Below, in pieces: positions 35,050 to 44,201 of a DNA stretch of 64,000 nt. The position numbers were made by a program, and so were the translations under genes. Below the pieces are notes generated by a model that was not told the origin of the DNA, did no database searches, and saw only the letters and a list, made by a program, of their open reading frames with translations. Position 1 is the stretch's first letter. Each line of letters starts with the position of its first letter. Origin of the DNA: Rhodospirillales bacterium (GTDB lineage Bacteria > Pseudomonadota > Alphaproteobacteria > JAJFIK01); assembly GCA_021775005.1 (NCBI GenBank), contig JAJFIK010000036.1:19285-83284 (forward strand), given 5' to 3'.

Positions 35050-36201
35050 TTATTGACTGGCCCCGCGCGCTTCGATGGGCCAGATGTCCACCACCCGGTC
35101 GCCATCCACGACATAATAAGCGTCGTAGAGATTCACTGTCGGGTCGCAATGGGGCACAATGCAGCTGAGCACGGCCCCGCGCGGCAGGTGGTCGGTCTCG
35201 GGATTGGCCAGCGCCACACCCCCTTGCTCATCTCCAAAGAAGAAGAACGCAGCCCCCTCAGGGGCACCGCTATGCAGCACCGGCGCATCTGCATCGGTGG
35301 CGAAGGCCTTGAACCCTGCATCGGTTGTAACGATACCCGGCGTGTTGGCGCTGATCACCGTCATCTGCACAAAGAGCGCAGGCGCAAAGGGAAGCCGGCC
35401 CTCCTTGGTAGCAACCTCGCCATATTGCCGGTCCATAAAGATATATGACCCCCCTTGCAGATCGCTCAGCACACCTGCTTGGGGATCAATGTCATAGGTT
35501 CCCGTGCCGCCGCCGCTGACGATGGGGCAATCCATCCCTAGATTTTCCGCCCGCGCCCGCGCCGTTGCCAACATGTCCATCACTTCAAGTGATTTTTGCG
35601 TGCGCTCGTCATTGTCTTCCACATGCATTAGTTGACCGGCATAGCCTTGCAGGCCGCAGAATGTGAGCGCCCTTGCATCGTCGATCTGCCGCGCCAGAGG
35701 TTCAAAGTCCTGACCAAGGCCAATGCCGGTGCGATGCAGCCCCACATCAACATCGATCAGCACACGCATGGCTTTGCCCGCCGCGTCGGCGGCAAGATCC
35801 AAATCTCGCACACCGTCTGGATGATCGACAGTGATGATCAATTCATCAATCAGCTCGTTCAAAGCAATGGCGCGAGCAAGGGAGCCCTTGGTCACCAACG
35901 GGGAAGTGAGCAGGATTTTTTGAACCCCATGCGCCGCCAAAGCTTCGGCTTCGGCGAGTTTGGCGCAACAAATCCCCACCGCGCCAGCGGCCAACTGCCG
36001 CCGGGCGATCTCAGCGCATTTATGGGTTTTGGCGTGAGGCCGAAGTCCAAGCCCCTCAGACCGGCAATGGGCGGCCATGCGCGCCAAATTGGCCTCAAAC
36101 GCAGGCAGATCAATCACCAGCGCCGGCGTCGGGATTTCCGAGCGCCCCCCGGGCTTGCCGATCAGCGCGCGGCCCACTTGCTCAATGACGGATGATGACA
36201 C
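35050..36201 (-). CDS. DSD1-family PLP enzyme, D-threonine aldolase / 3-hydroxy-D-aspartate aldolase-like
   Basis: A 383-residue fold-type III PLP enzyme with an alanine-racemase-like barrel and a C-terminal D-serine-dehydratase-like domain. The PLP Lys is in LRPHAKTHKCAEIARRQL. Further motifs are GICCAKLAEAEALAAHGV, VLIDVDVGLHRTGI and the metal-site region HCDPTVNLYDAYYVV. Family members cleave D-threonine or D-3-hydroxyaspartate to glycine or glyoxylate products, or dehydrate D-serine; the exact substrate cannot be decided. The GTG at 36201 has AGGGGAG at good spacing; an ATG at 36219 is the alternative. It diverges from the SDR gene at 36302. Confidence 0.85.
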   Translation of the reverse strand: MSSSVIEQVGRALIGKPGGRSEIPTPALVIDLPAFEANLARMAAHCRSEGLGLRPHAKTHKCAEIARRQLAAGAVGICCAKLAEAEALAAHGVQKILLTSPLVTKGSLARAIALNELIDELIITVDHPDGVRDLDLAADAAGKAMRVLIDVDVGLHRTGIGLGQDFEPLARQIDDARALTFCGLQGYAGQLMHVEDNDERTQKSLEVMDMLATARARAENLGMDCPIVSGGGTGTYDIDPQAGVLSDLQGGSYIFMDRQYGEVATKEGRLPFAPALFVQMTVISANTPGIVTTDAGFKAFATDADAPVLHSGAPEGAAFFFFGDEQGGVALANPETDHLPRGAVLSCIVPHCDPTVNLYDAYYVVDGDRVVDIWPIEARGASQ

Positions 36202-36301
36202 TGCGTGCTCCCCTCGCATCTTTGTAGAACAATAACCCTCGTGCCCTCGCCAAGGCCAGCACTGCCGCGTTAGAGTGCCCGTAAATCTCAAGGAGACCCC
36301 C

Positions 36302-37120
36302 ATGCCGGATACAAAGCTCAAAGGTAAAACCGCCCTCGTTACCGGGGCATCAAGCGGCATTGGCCGCGCCACGGCGCTGAAGCTGGCAGCGGCAGGGGCC
36401 ACGGTCTATGCCACCGGGCGACGCCAGGACGTGCTTGATGAACTGGCAACGGCGGTCGCTCATGTGGACGGCAAAATCATTAGCGACGCCTTCGACATTC
36501 GCGATGCGGCAAAATTTCAAGGCTTCATCGACCGTGCCGCCAGCGAGACCGGCACCTTCAACATCCTGGTCAATAATGCCGGGCTGTCCTACCCCGGCTC
36601 CATCGCTGACGCCGACCCGGACAAATGGCGCCAAATGGTGGACGTCAACATTTTGGCGCTGCTGACGGGGTCGCAAAAAGCGCTCCAAGTGATGCGCGCT
36701 GGCGGCCATCACGGCCATATCGTCAATATTTCATCCACCGCAGCCCGCGGCGATGCCAGCGGCGTTTATGGCGCAACCAAAGCCATGGTCAGTTCCATCG
36801 CCACCACCCTGCGCAGTGAAACCGAGGACGACAACATTCGCGTGGTCAATGTCTGCCCCGGCGCGGTGATCACCAATTTTGCGCGCAATTTTTCGCCAGA
36901 GACCATCAATGCTGTGCTCGGCATGTTGGGTCTGGACCTTGAGTTCACCCCCGGCATGACGTTGCCGCAAGATGTGCAAGACCAGATCAACAAAGCAGCG
37001 CCGACCCTATTGCTCCATGCGGACGATATTGCGCGCGCGGTGCTCTATGCCGTGACCCAACCCATCAATGTAGATGTGTTTGAGATCACTGTGCGCCCAG
37101 CCAAGAACCTTCAGCTTTAG
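36302..37120 (+). CDS. SDR family NAD(P)-dependent oxidoreductase
   Basis: A 272-residue short-chain dehydrogenase. The Gly motif is VTGASSGIGRATALKLA, ATGRRQDVLDEL follows, NNAGLSYPG is near residue 84, the catalytic Ser is in NISSTAARGDASG and Tyr/Lys in YGATKAMV. The Arg-containing ATGRR after beta-2 suggests NADP(H). The substrate is unknown. AAGGAG lies directly before the ATG at 36302, so the in-frame ATG at 36275 was rejected. The oxygenase gene starts 15 bases downstream, probably in the same transcript. Confidence 0.88.
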   Translation: MPDTKLKGKTALVTGASSGIGRATALKLAAAGATVYATGRRQDVLDELATAVAHVDGKIISDAFDIRDAAKFQGFIDRAASETGTFNILVNNAGLSYPGSIADADPDKWRQMVDVNILALLTGSQKALQVMRAGGHHGHIVNISSTAARGDASGVYGATKAMVSSIATTLRSETEDDNIRVVNVCPGAVITNFARNFSPETINAVLGMLGLDLEFTPGMTLPQDVQDQINKAAPTLLLHADDIARAVLYAVTQPINVDVFEITVRPAKNLQL

Positions 37121-37135
37121 AATTCGGCGCACCCC

Positions 37136-37867
37136 ATGACGGCCCTTGAAATTCAGCTCAATCCTGAAATTGACATCGATGCACTGGCCAAAGCCTATGC
37201 GGACAAAAAGCGCATCCACATTCCAAATATCTTTACCGATGAGACCGCCGATCAGATTTACGCGATCCTGGACAAGCAGGTTGAGTGGGAGCTGACCTGG
37301 TTCGACGGCAATGTGGACCAATACACAAGCTTCAAAGAGCTAACCGCTATGGCGCCGCAAGAGCGCGCGGCCTTTGCCCAAAATACCAAACGCGTGGCGA
37401 GCAATGGTTTTGGCTTTGCCTATAACACCTTCAAGTTTCATGAGCGCATTGCCGAAGGCAAAGTACCTGACCACCCTTTGCAGGCATTTGATGATTTTGT
37501 GGTGTCTGACAAGATGATCGCGTTTTTCCGCGCCCTTACCGGCGATAATGAAATTAACGCAGGGGGTGGCCACGCCACCTGGTATGCGCCGGGGCATTTT
37601 CTCAATATCCACACCGACAAAATCCCCAACAAGGACCGCCGCGCGGCGTTCGTGTTTAATTTCACCAAAGCCTGGCGGCCCGATTGGGGCGGCGAGCTGA
37701 AGTTCTATACCGACCGCGTGACAAAAGTGGACGAGGCGTTTTTGCCGGACTTCAATTCACTCAATGTCTTCACCGTGCCGGTACCTCACGCGGTGGGTCT
37801 GATCGCCCCCTTTGCCATGTATCCAAGGGTCGCCATCACAGGCTGGTATTCCCACGAAGGCGCTTAA
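37136..37867 (+). CDS. 2-oxoglutarate/Fe(II)-dependent oxygenase, prolyl-hydroxylase-like
   Basis: A 243-residue protein of the 2OG-Fe(II) oxygenase superfamily. The iron-binding HxD is in GHFLNIHTDKIPNKDRRAAF and the distal His in VPVPHAVGLIAPF; the Arg that holds 2-oxoglutarate is likely in PRVAITGW. The WGGELKFY segment is typical of the prolyl 4-hydroxylase/Tpa1-like branch, whose members hydroxylate protein prolines or free amino acids. The substrate here is unknown. It is probably co-transcribed with the upstream SDR. The last four bases overlap the convergent membrane protein gene. Confidence 0.83.
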   Translation: MTALEIQLNPEIDIDALAKAYADKKRIHIPNIFTDETADQIYAILDKQVEWELTWFDGNVDQYTSFKELTAMAPQERAAFAQNTKRVASNGFGFAYNTFKFHERIAEGKVPDHPLQAFDDFVVSDKMIAFFRALTGDNEINAGGGHATWYAPGHFLNIHTDKIPNKDRRAAFVFNFTKAWRPDWGGELKFYTDRVTKVDEAFLPDFNSLNVFTVPVPHAVGLIAPFAMYPRVAITGWYSHEGA

Positions 37868-38526
37868 GCTCGTCGCCGCATCCAGCGCGGCGCGAAGAAA
37901 TAGGTCAGCGGTAGAGTCAACACGATTTGCAACGCCACGAAGGTGACCATCTGCATGGGCTGCCCCGCAAGCGCGACCTCGCCCCCGTGAAGTTGCGGCA
38001 GATAAAATGTAACGCCGACAGCGTTGAAGAGAACAAGCAGCCCCAGCAACCACTTGCCGCCGCCAATAAGCCGCCAGATCGCCAAGCCAAACGCAATCTC
38101 AAGTACAAAGGCAAGCGCAGGCGCGCTGCCATAGGGGCCCAGCCCCAGCTTGGGCATATCCAGAAAAGGCGCGACGGCAATGTCTGGCGCATGGAGCAGT
38201 AGATCGAGAGCCACATGGCTAAAGGCCCCAACCGCCAAAGCCGCCGCCACAGTCCACTGCTTCCAAAGGGCTGCCCCCAAGGCTGCAAACAACAGCGCCA
38301 GGATTATTCCGGCGAAAATGGAATGGGACCACGGCATGTGCTCAAAATGCACATTGGCGATAGAGTTCATGGGGCTGTCCACACGCGACCACTCCCACCC
38401 GACAAAATGAAACCCGACCCACAAAAGCTCGGCGGCCTGTACGGATACAAGCAACGGGATCAGTGGCGCGGTTGGCGCGATTTTTTTGATGGCAAGCGCC
38501 GTAATGGCGTGATTGGCGGCATGCAT
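37864..38526 (-). CDS. Membrane protein with histidine motifs, YdjM-type putative hydrolase
   Basis: A 220-residue inner-membrane protein with five or six hydrophobic helices. Conserved-looking polar residues in or near helices are HAANHAI at the N-terminus, NVHFEHMPWSHSIF near residue 60 and GAFSHVALDLLLHAPDI near residue 105. That pattern resembles the membrane-bound metal-dependent hydrolase group (YdjM/DUF457), whose activity is not established. A 16-base operator-like palindrome lies 26 bases before its start, identical in arms to the one before the tetR gene, so it is probably repressed by that regulator. Confidence 0.7.
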   Translation of the reverse strand: MHAANHAITALAIKKIAPTAPLIPLLVSVQAAELLWVGFHFVGWEWSRVDSPMNSIANVHFEHMPWSHSIFAGIILALLFAALGAALWKQWTVAAALAVGAFSHVALDLLLHAPDIAVAPFLDMPKLGLGPYGSAPALAFVLEIAFGLAIWRLIGGGKWLLGLLVLFNAVGVTFYLPQLHGGEVALAGQPMQMVTFVALQIVLTLPLTYFFAPRWMRRRA

Positions 38527-38551
38527 GTTTTCTCTCCTTCAGCATTTCGGC

Positions 38552-38567
38552 GTTAGCATTTGCTAAC
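38552..38567. promoter_or_regulatory. TetR-type operator, copy 1
   Basis: GTTAGCATTTGCTAAC, a 16-base dyad with seven-base arms, lies between the membrane protein gene (start 38526) and the end of the tetR gene. It matches the palindrome at 39218-39233 at all positions except one central base, so it is the probable operator for the membrane protein gene. Confidence 0.75.
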
Positions 38568-38597
38568 TTATGGTTCAAAAAAACGAGCCCAACTTTT

Positions 38598-39209
38598 TTA
38601 CGCGAACAATTTCTCCAACATGACAAAGCAATCTTTGCGATAGGCGGTGACGGGTTTGGAGAGGCCGCCCTGCCGCGCCATGCGGGCGAGCTGCCCCACA
38701 ACGCCGACCACAAAGACCACTTGCAGCTCTAGCGGCTGGTCCCGCGTCACCGCGCCTTCTTTGCGGCCGCGCAAGAGCAGCTCTCGCACTTGCGTCACTT
38801 GCGTGCGGGCTTTCAGGCCTTCCGGCATGTCGCCCCAAAACCGGGGCAAGTTGTCATTGACGAAATCAAGCGCTTCAGGCGCGTCCACATAGAGCTGCAT
38901 AAGCGTTGCCATGTAGCCGTCCAGCGCCCCGTGAAATGGCAACCCGGCGTGTGCCGCACGCTCCATCCGCGCCACCATAAAACGGTAGCAGGTCTCAAAC
39001 AGATCTGCCGCCATGGCTTCTTTGGACTTGTAGTGCTTATAGAGCGCGGGATTGGTAAACCCGGCTTCTTCCGCCACATCGCGGATGCTGACCCCATCGA
39101 TGCCGTTTGCTGCAAACAATGTCAGCGCCGCCTTCAATATGGCGGCCTTGGCGGGGGCGGCGCCGTCTTCCGCAAGGAGGGCCGCAATGTCGAATGTGGA
39201 TCTTGTCAT
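38598..39209 (-). CDS. TetR/AcrR family transcriptional regulator
   Basis: A 203-residue repressor. The N-terminal helix-turn-helix is clear: AAILKAALTLFAANGIDGVS, IRDVAEEAGFTNPALYKHY and KSKEAMAADLFE (about residues 17-68). The C-terminal half is helical and would form the ligand pocket; the ligand is unknown. Two near-identical 16-base palindromes bracket the gene, one nine bases before its own start and one before the membrane protein gene. The predicted circuit is autorepression plus repression of the downstream membrane protein. It may also affect the divergent gene at 39282, which shares the upstream region. Confidence 0.92.
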   Translation of the reverse strand: MTRSTFDIAALLAEDGAAPAKAAILKAALTLFAANGIDGVSIRDVAEEAGFTNPALYKHYKSKEAMAADLFETCYRFMVARMERAAHAGLPFHGALDGYMATLMQLYVDAPEALDFVNDNLPRFWGDMPEGLKARTQVTQVRELLLRGRKEGAVTRDQPLELQVVFVVGVVGQLARMARQGGLSKPVTAYRKDCFVMLEKLFA

Positions 39210-39217
39210 AGCAAGAA

Positions 39218-39233
39218 GTTAGCATATGCTAAC
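39218..39233. promoter_or_regulatory. TetR-type operator, copy 2
   Basis: GTTAGCATATGCTAAC is a perfect 16-base palindrome nine bases upstream of the tetR start and about 50 bases upstream of the divergent gene at 39282. It could therefore control both directions. Confidence 0.78.
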
Positions 39234-39281
39234 CTCGTGTCAAGAGCACAATTTTGGGCTATGCTCAAGGAAAGTGAGGAC

Positions 39282-39941
39282 ATGCAAATGCTTGGAGCTT
39301 TTGTAGCAAGAGATGAAATGGGCCGACCTCTGGTGCGAATCGCAGACACTCGGCCGCCGCCAAATCCCCTAAACGCACTCTTCACTTACACGGTAACGGC
39401 AACGGCATCGCCACGCATGAGAGTTTTTGCTGTCAATGCAGATGGCGACGCCAAGCGTATAGCCCGCTCACTTCTACGCGGGCTTTACTTTACAATTCTG
39501 ACCTTTATTGGCTCGGCTGGAATAGCCATGACCATTGTTTCTGCAATTTTTGCACACCTAGGGCTCGGCAGCCTTGGCCCAGTCGCCATTTTCCCAGCGG
39601 CGTTGATCATTTTTCCAACAACATTTTTCGTTTTCCGGCTCACTCAGAAGTCTGTCGAGACAGCCCTGGCAGACAGCGAAGTCTTGAATTCGTCTGCAGC
39701 ACAGCCATCCTTGTCTGAGCAATTGGCCTACACAATGGGCAGCATGATTACTATTGGGCTACCGTTTCTAGGTGGCGCATTGCTGGGTGTGAGTTTGTTC
39801 TCCGCCTACACCACATCATTGCCGGGCGCTCTTGGGCAATTGGCTGCGGCCTGGCTAGGCATGGCAGCAATGTTTGCAACCATGCTGGTCGTGATCACGG
39901 TGTTGGACGCACCCTCACTTCCCGGTCCAAAACCAAGCTAA
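39282..39941 (+). CDS. Hypothetical membrane protein
   Basis: A 219-residue protein with an N-terminal soluble segment of about 65 residues and four hydrophobic helices (about 68-88, 93-115, 150-172 and 182-205). I recognise no family and no catalytic motif. The ORF is open from 38790, but the upstream part is a shadow of tetR. The ATG at 39282 follows AAGGAAAGTGAGGAC; another ATG at 39261 is possible. It is divergent from tetR across a palindromic operator, so co-regulation is plausible. The 3' end overlaps the next convergent gene by four bases. Confidence 0.65.
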   Translation: MQMLGAFVARDEMGRPLVRIADTRPPPNPLNALFTYTVTATASPRMRVFAVNADGDAKRIARSLLRGLYFTILTFIGSAGIAMTIVSAIFAHLGLGSLGPVAIFPAALIIFPTTFFVFRLTQKSVETALADSEVLNSSAAQPSLSEQLAYTMGSMITIGLPFLGGALLGVSLFSAYTTSLPGALGQLAAAWLGMAAMFATMLVVITVLDAPSLPGPKPS

Positions 39942-40456
39942 CCCCGCCCATCCTTGATGCGATTGCGCACGCGGAGCGCCGCGTCACGAAGCCGATTGGC
40001 CGTGCCGGTTTCTTCCGCCTCGATGCGGGCGTCGAGCTGTTCTAGCGCCTCGTTGATCCGGGCCTTGGCCTTGGCGCTGAGCTCCCCCGATTGATGCTCC
40101 GTCACGATGACATTTTCCAAATGCCCCACCAAATCGTCGAGGGACGGAATGTTGCCCGCGCCCACTTCGCCCTCGCCGCGATGCGCCCCGGCGGAGAAAA
40201 GCCCGATGAAGCGGTCCGAGACCCGGCCCCAGGTCATCAGGCGATAAAAGAAATACCCCGGATCCGCGGGCCGCGTGACCAGGCCCGCCAGCAGCGCCAC
40301 CACGGCCACCGGTGCCAGGATCAAATCCCGCCCCCAATCAAGGAACAGCTTGCCCTGGAACACCAATAAATCGCGCAGGGCCGCCATCCACGGCGGCAGG
40401 TTGCCGCCTGCGGGCAGCAGGGGTTCGGGCTGAGACTCAAAGGGGTCGTCGTTCAT
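39938..40456 (-). CDS. Hypothetical protein with one membrane segment
   Basis: A 172-residue protein of unknown function. A Pro-rich start (MNDDPFESQPEPLLPAGGNL) is followed by one hydrophobic stretch (about residues 42-60, APVAVVALLAGLV), an amphipathic linker, and a charged helical C-terminus (AKARINEALEQLDARIEAEE). It resembles small conserved alphaproteobacterial membrane proteins, but I cannot name a family. The ATG at 40456 is preferred to one at 40474 because the protein reads more naturally from MNDD; neither has a strong ribosome site. Confidence 0.65.
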   Translation of the reverse strand: MNDDPFESQPEPLLPAGGNLPPWMAALRDLLVFQGKLFLDWGRDLILAPVAVVALLAGLVTRPADPGYFFYRLMTWGRVSDRFIGLFSAGAHRGEGEVGAGNIPSLDDLVGHLENVIVTEHQSGELSAKAKARINEALEQLDARIEAEETGTANRLRDAALRVRNRIKDGRG

Positions 40457-40485
40457 GGAGGCACCGTGCCACAACCCCTAACTCG

Positions 40486-40668
40486 CGTCATCCTCGGGCG
40501 CGCAGTAACGAGACCCGGGGATCTGGCGGCTTTTCTGCTTGCCCGGCAGAATCGAGCCGCACCTCAGCCAGATGCCCGGATCAAGTTCCGGGCATGACGA
40601 ATTGGGAGGGCGGTCAGACTGGGTCCCCCGGTCAAGCTTCGTGCCCGCGAAGGCGGGTACGGGGGACG
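40486..40668. repeat. Palindromic intergenic repeat elements (REP-like), three units
   Basis: The 386-base gap before groES holds no gene. Unit A (40486-40527) reads CGTCATCCTCGGGCG and ends CCCGGGGATCTGG. Unit B (40570-40599) is the same type inverted, AGATGCCCGGATCAAG then TTCCGGGCATGACG. Unit C (40617-40668) has GGGTCCCCCGGTCAAGC, the hairpin GCCCGCGAAGGCGGG and CGGGGGAC. These resemble the CGTCAT-CCGGG dispersed repeats common in alphaproteobacterial intergenic DNA. They could fold in RNA downstream of the 39938 gene only if transcribed through. Confidence 0.7.
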
Positions 40669-40756
40669 CGAAGAAGAAGTACAGATTGAGGTTGGGAAGC
40701 AAGGCTACCCCCTTGACTCTGCCCCCCACCATCCTTACTTCCGCCTACGAAGGCTG

Positions 40757-40783
40757 GTGGCACTCAATTCTAGTGAGTGCTAA
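40757..40783. promoter_or_regulatory. CIRCE element (HrcA operator) of groESL
   Basis: The right arm GAGTGCTAA (40775-40783) matches CIRCE perfectly. The left arm GTGGCACTC (40757-40765) matches TTAGCACTC at seven of nine positions. The spacer is exactly nine bases. It lies 60 bases before groES. HrcA, which represses through this element and is relieved by heat, is not encoded in the window. Confidence 0.88.
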
Positions 40784-40842
40784 CAGCGACTTCTAGTTGT
40801 AGTGAAAAATTATTTTCAACCAAGCAATAGGAGAAGCGGAAG

Positions 40843-41178
40843 ATGAAATTTCGTCCTCTGCATGACCGCGTGGTCGTTCGTCGTGTTGAAGAAGACACCA
40901 AGACCGCCGGGGGGATCATCATTCCCGACAGCGCAACTGAAAAGCCCCAACAAGGCGAAATCGTTGCCATAGGTACCGGCGCCCGCAACGAAGACGGCAA
41001 GATCGTGCCGCTCGACGTTAAAGCTGGCGACACCGTGATTTTCGGCAAGTGGTCGGGCACGGAAGTAAAGGTCAACGGCGAAGAGCTGCTGATCATGAAA
41101 GAAAGCGACATCATGGGCATTCTCGAAGGCAAAGCGCCTGCGAAAAAGAAGGCCCCTGCAAAAAGAAAAGCTGCGTAA
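40843..41178 (+). CDS. groES: Co-chaperonin GroES
   Basis: A 111-residue co-chaperonin that caps the GroEL cavity. [20 protein letters not shown], the mobile-loop segment [20 protein letters not shown], and [20 protein letters not shown] are diagnostic. The C-terminus carries an unusual Lys/Ala tail ([15 protein letters not shown]) of about 15 residues beyond the usual end at GILE. GGAGAAG precedes the ATG. It is followed 64 bases later by groEL under the same CIRCE-controlled promoter. Confidence 0.97.
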   Translation: MKFRPLHDRVVVRRVEEDTKTAGGIIIPDSATEKPQQGEIVAIGTGARNEDGKIVPLDVKAGDTVIFGKWSGTEVKVNGEELLIMKESDIMGILEGKAPAKKKAPAKRKAA

Positions 41179-41212
41179 GCGAACATCGCCGACGCAGTTT
41201 TTTTATAACTGA

Positions 41213-42895
<1,683 letters not shown>

Positions 42896-42924
42896 GCTCA
42901 GACCAACCAGCGTAATCTTCGAAG

Positions 42925-42957
42925 GGTCGCGAGGGGGTTTCCTCTCGCGGCCTTTTT
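42925..42957 (+). terminator. Intrinsic terminator of groESL
   Basis: GGTCGCGAG pairs with CTCGCGGCC (one mismatch) around a short loop, followed by TTTTT at 42953-42957. It begins 30 bases beyond the groEL stop. Confidence 0.85.
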
Positions 42958-43026
42958 CTATGGCGCTTCCAACATTGCCAAATTGTAATAATACGGCCAC
43001 GGGCCGGTAAGCTTGGAGATGACAGT

Positions 43027-44067
43027 ATGACCCTCATGGAAAACACACTCACCTCATTGGGGGCCTTTATGAAATGGTCAGCAGGCGCTGCACTCGGCGC
43101 GAGTTTATTTTTGGGCGCATGCGCCACATCGGCCATGGGCGACGAGGTATTTGTCTCGTCAGGCGGCGAAGAAGAAACGCGCATCCGCATGGTCATCGAT
43201 GAAATCCATGACGGCGAAGAACGCACCCGTATGTGCGTCTTTGTTCCCGCAGGGGGCGATGAAGCGGCAGGCGCGATTAGCTGTTCTGGCGCTGACTTCC
43301 GCGTTGTTGAATTTGGCGACGACGGCAATGTTTTCTTCAACGGCGATACGGTTATCAGCGAATCCGAAATCACCCGCATGGTGGAAGAGCGCTTGGTCGA
43401 GTTTAGCGAACGAATGGCCGAACGCGGCGAGCTGCACATTGAGTTCCAGGAAATGCACCTTGAAAGCCAAGCCTTTGCAGAAGAAATGGCTGAGCTTGGC
43501 CGCGAAATGGAAGAGCTGCATGTAGAGCTCACCCTAGAGAGCGAAGAAGAGCGCGCAGAGCTGGAAGCAGAATTGCAAGAGCTCGCCCGCGAGATGGAAG
43601 CATTGAACCGTCAAGGCTTTGCGGCAGACAGTGAAGAAATGCGTGAGCAACGCGAAGAAATGGAAGAGCTTCGCGCTGAAATGGCTGAGCTGGCCATGGA
43701 CCAGCAAAACATTCAGCGTGAGCTGTGGTTTGAAAACCGCGAGGAAATGGCCGAACTCCAAGCGGAAATGGCGATTGTTCGCGCTGAAGCCATGGCCGAA
43801 GTTGCCGAAGAAATGGCGCGTCTTGAAGCTGATGGCATTTTCGTGCGCGCAAGAGATGGCGAGCATGCTTGGGTTAGTGAGTTGGGGGAAAGCATGTCCT
43901 TTCTCCGCGAGCTGGTCATTGACGACGTGGACGGCGACGTTGTCATTGTTGAGCGTCTCTCCGGCGAAGACGGCGGCCCACGGATCATCATCCGCACCAC
44001 TGACCCCAGCCTTGTGGAAGTCATTCAAATAGATCGCGGCGATATGGAGTTCCACGAAGACGATTAA
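43027..44067 (+). CDS. Hypothetical exported lipoprotein with a long Met/Glu-rich coiled coil
   Basis: A 346-residue protein not assignable to a family. The N-terminus has a hydrophobic segment ending LGAC (Cys32), a probable lipoprotein signal. Residues about 45-115 form a beta-rich domain that begins SSGGEEETRIRMVIDEIHDG and includes CVFVPAGGDEAAG. Residues about 118-275 are an unbroken, very acidic helix built of EEMxEL-like heptads and rich in Met and Glu. A second beta segment (VIDDVDGDVVIVERLSGED) closes the protein. GGAG precedes the ATG. It lies between two clear terminators, so it is monocistronic. Possible roles in envelope spacing or metal binding are guesses. Confidence 0.75.
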   Translation: MTLMENTLTSLGAFMKWSAGAALGASLFLGACATSAMGDEVFVSSGGEEETRIRMVIDEIHDGEERTRMCVFVPAGGDEAAGAISCSGADFRVVEFGDDGNVFFNGDTVISESEITRMVEERLVEFSERMAERGELHIEFQEMHLESQAFAEEMAELGREMEELHVELTLESEEERAELEAELQELAREMEALNRQGFAADSEEMREQREEMEELRAEMAELAMDQQNIQRELWFENREEMAELQAEMAIVRAEAMAEVAEEMARLEADGIFVRARDGEHAWVSELGESMSFLRELVIDDVDGDVVIVERLSGEDGGPRIIIRTTDPSLVEVIQIDRGDMEFHEDD

Positions 44068-44110
44068 TCCTCCGTCACCACCAGCGCCCCCAAACGCGGG
44101 TGGGTGAGGA

Positions 44111-44144
44111 AGGCGAGGGGTGCCTGGTGCGGCCCTCGCCTTTT
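44111..44144 (+). terminator. Intrinsic terminator after the coiled-coil lipoprotein gene
   Basis: AGGCGAGGG (44111-44119) pairs with CCCTCGCCT (44133-44141), giving a nine-base stem, followed by a short T-run. It begins 43 bases after the stop at 44067. Confidence 0.8.
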
Positions 44145-44201
44145 CATTTGGCGATCCTGCGCATAGGCTAATGCTCCCTTGCCTCTGGCCCGGAGCCCAC
44201 C

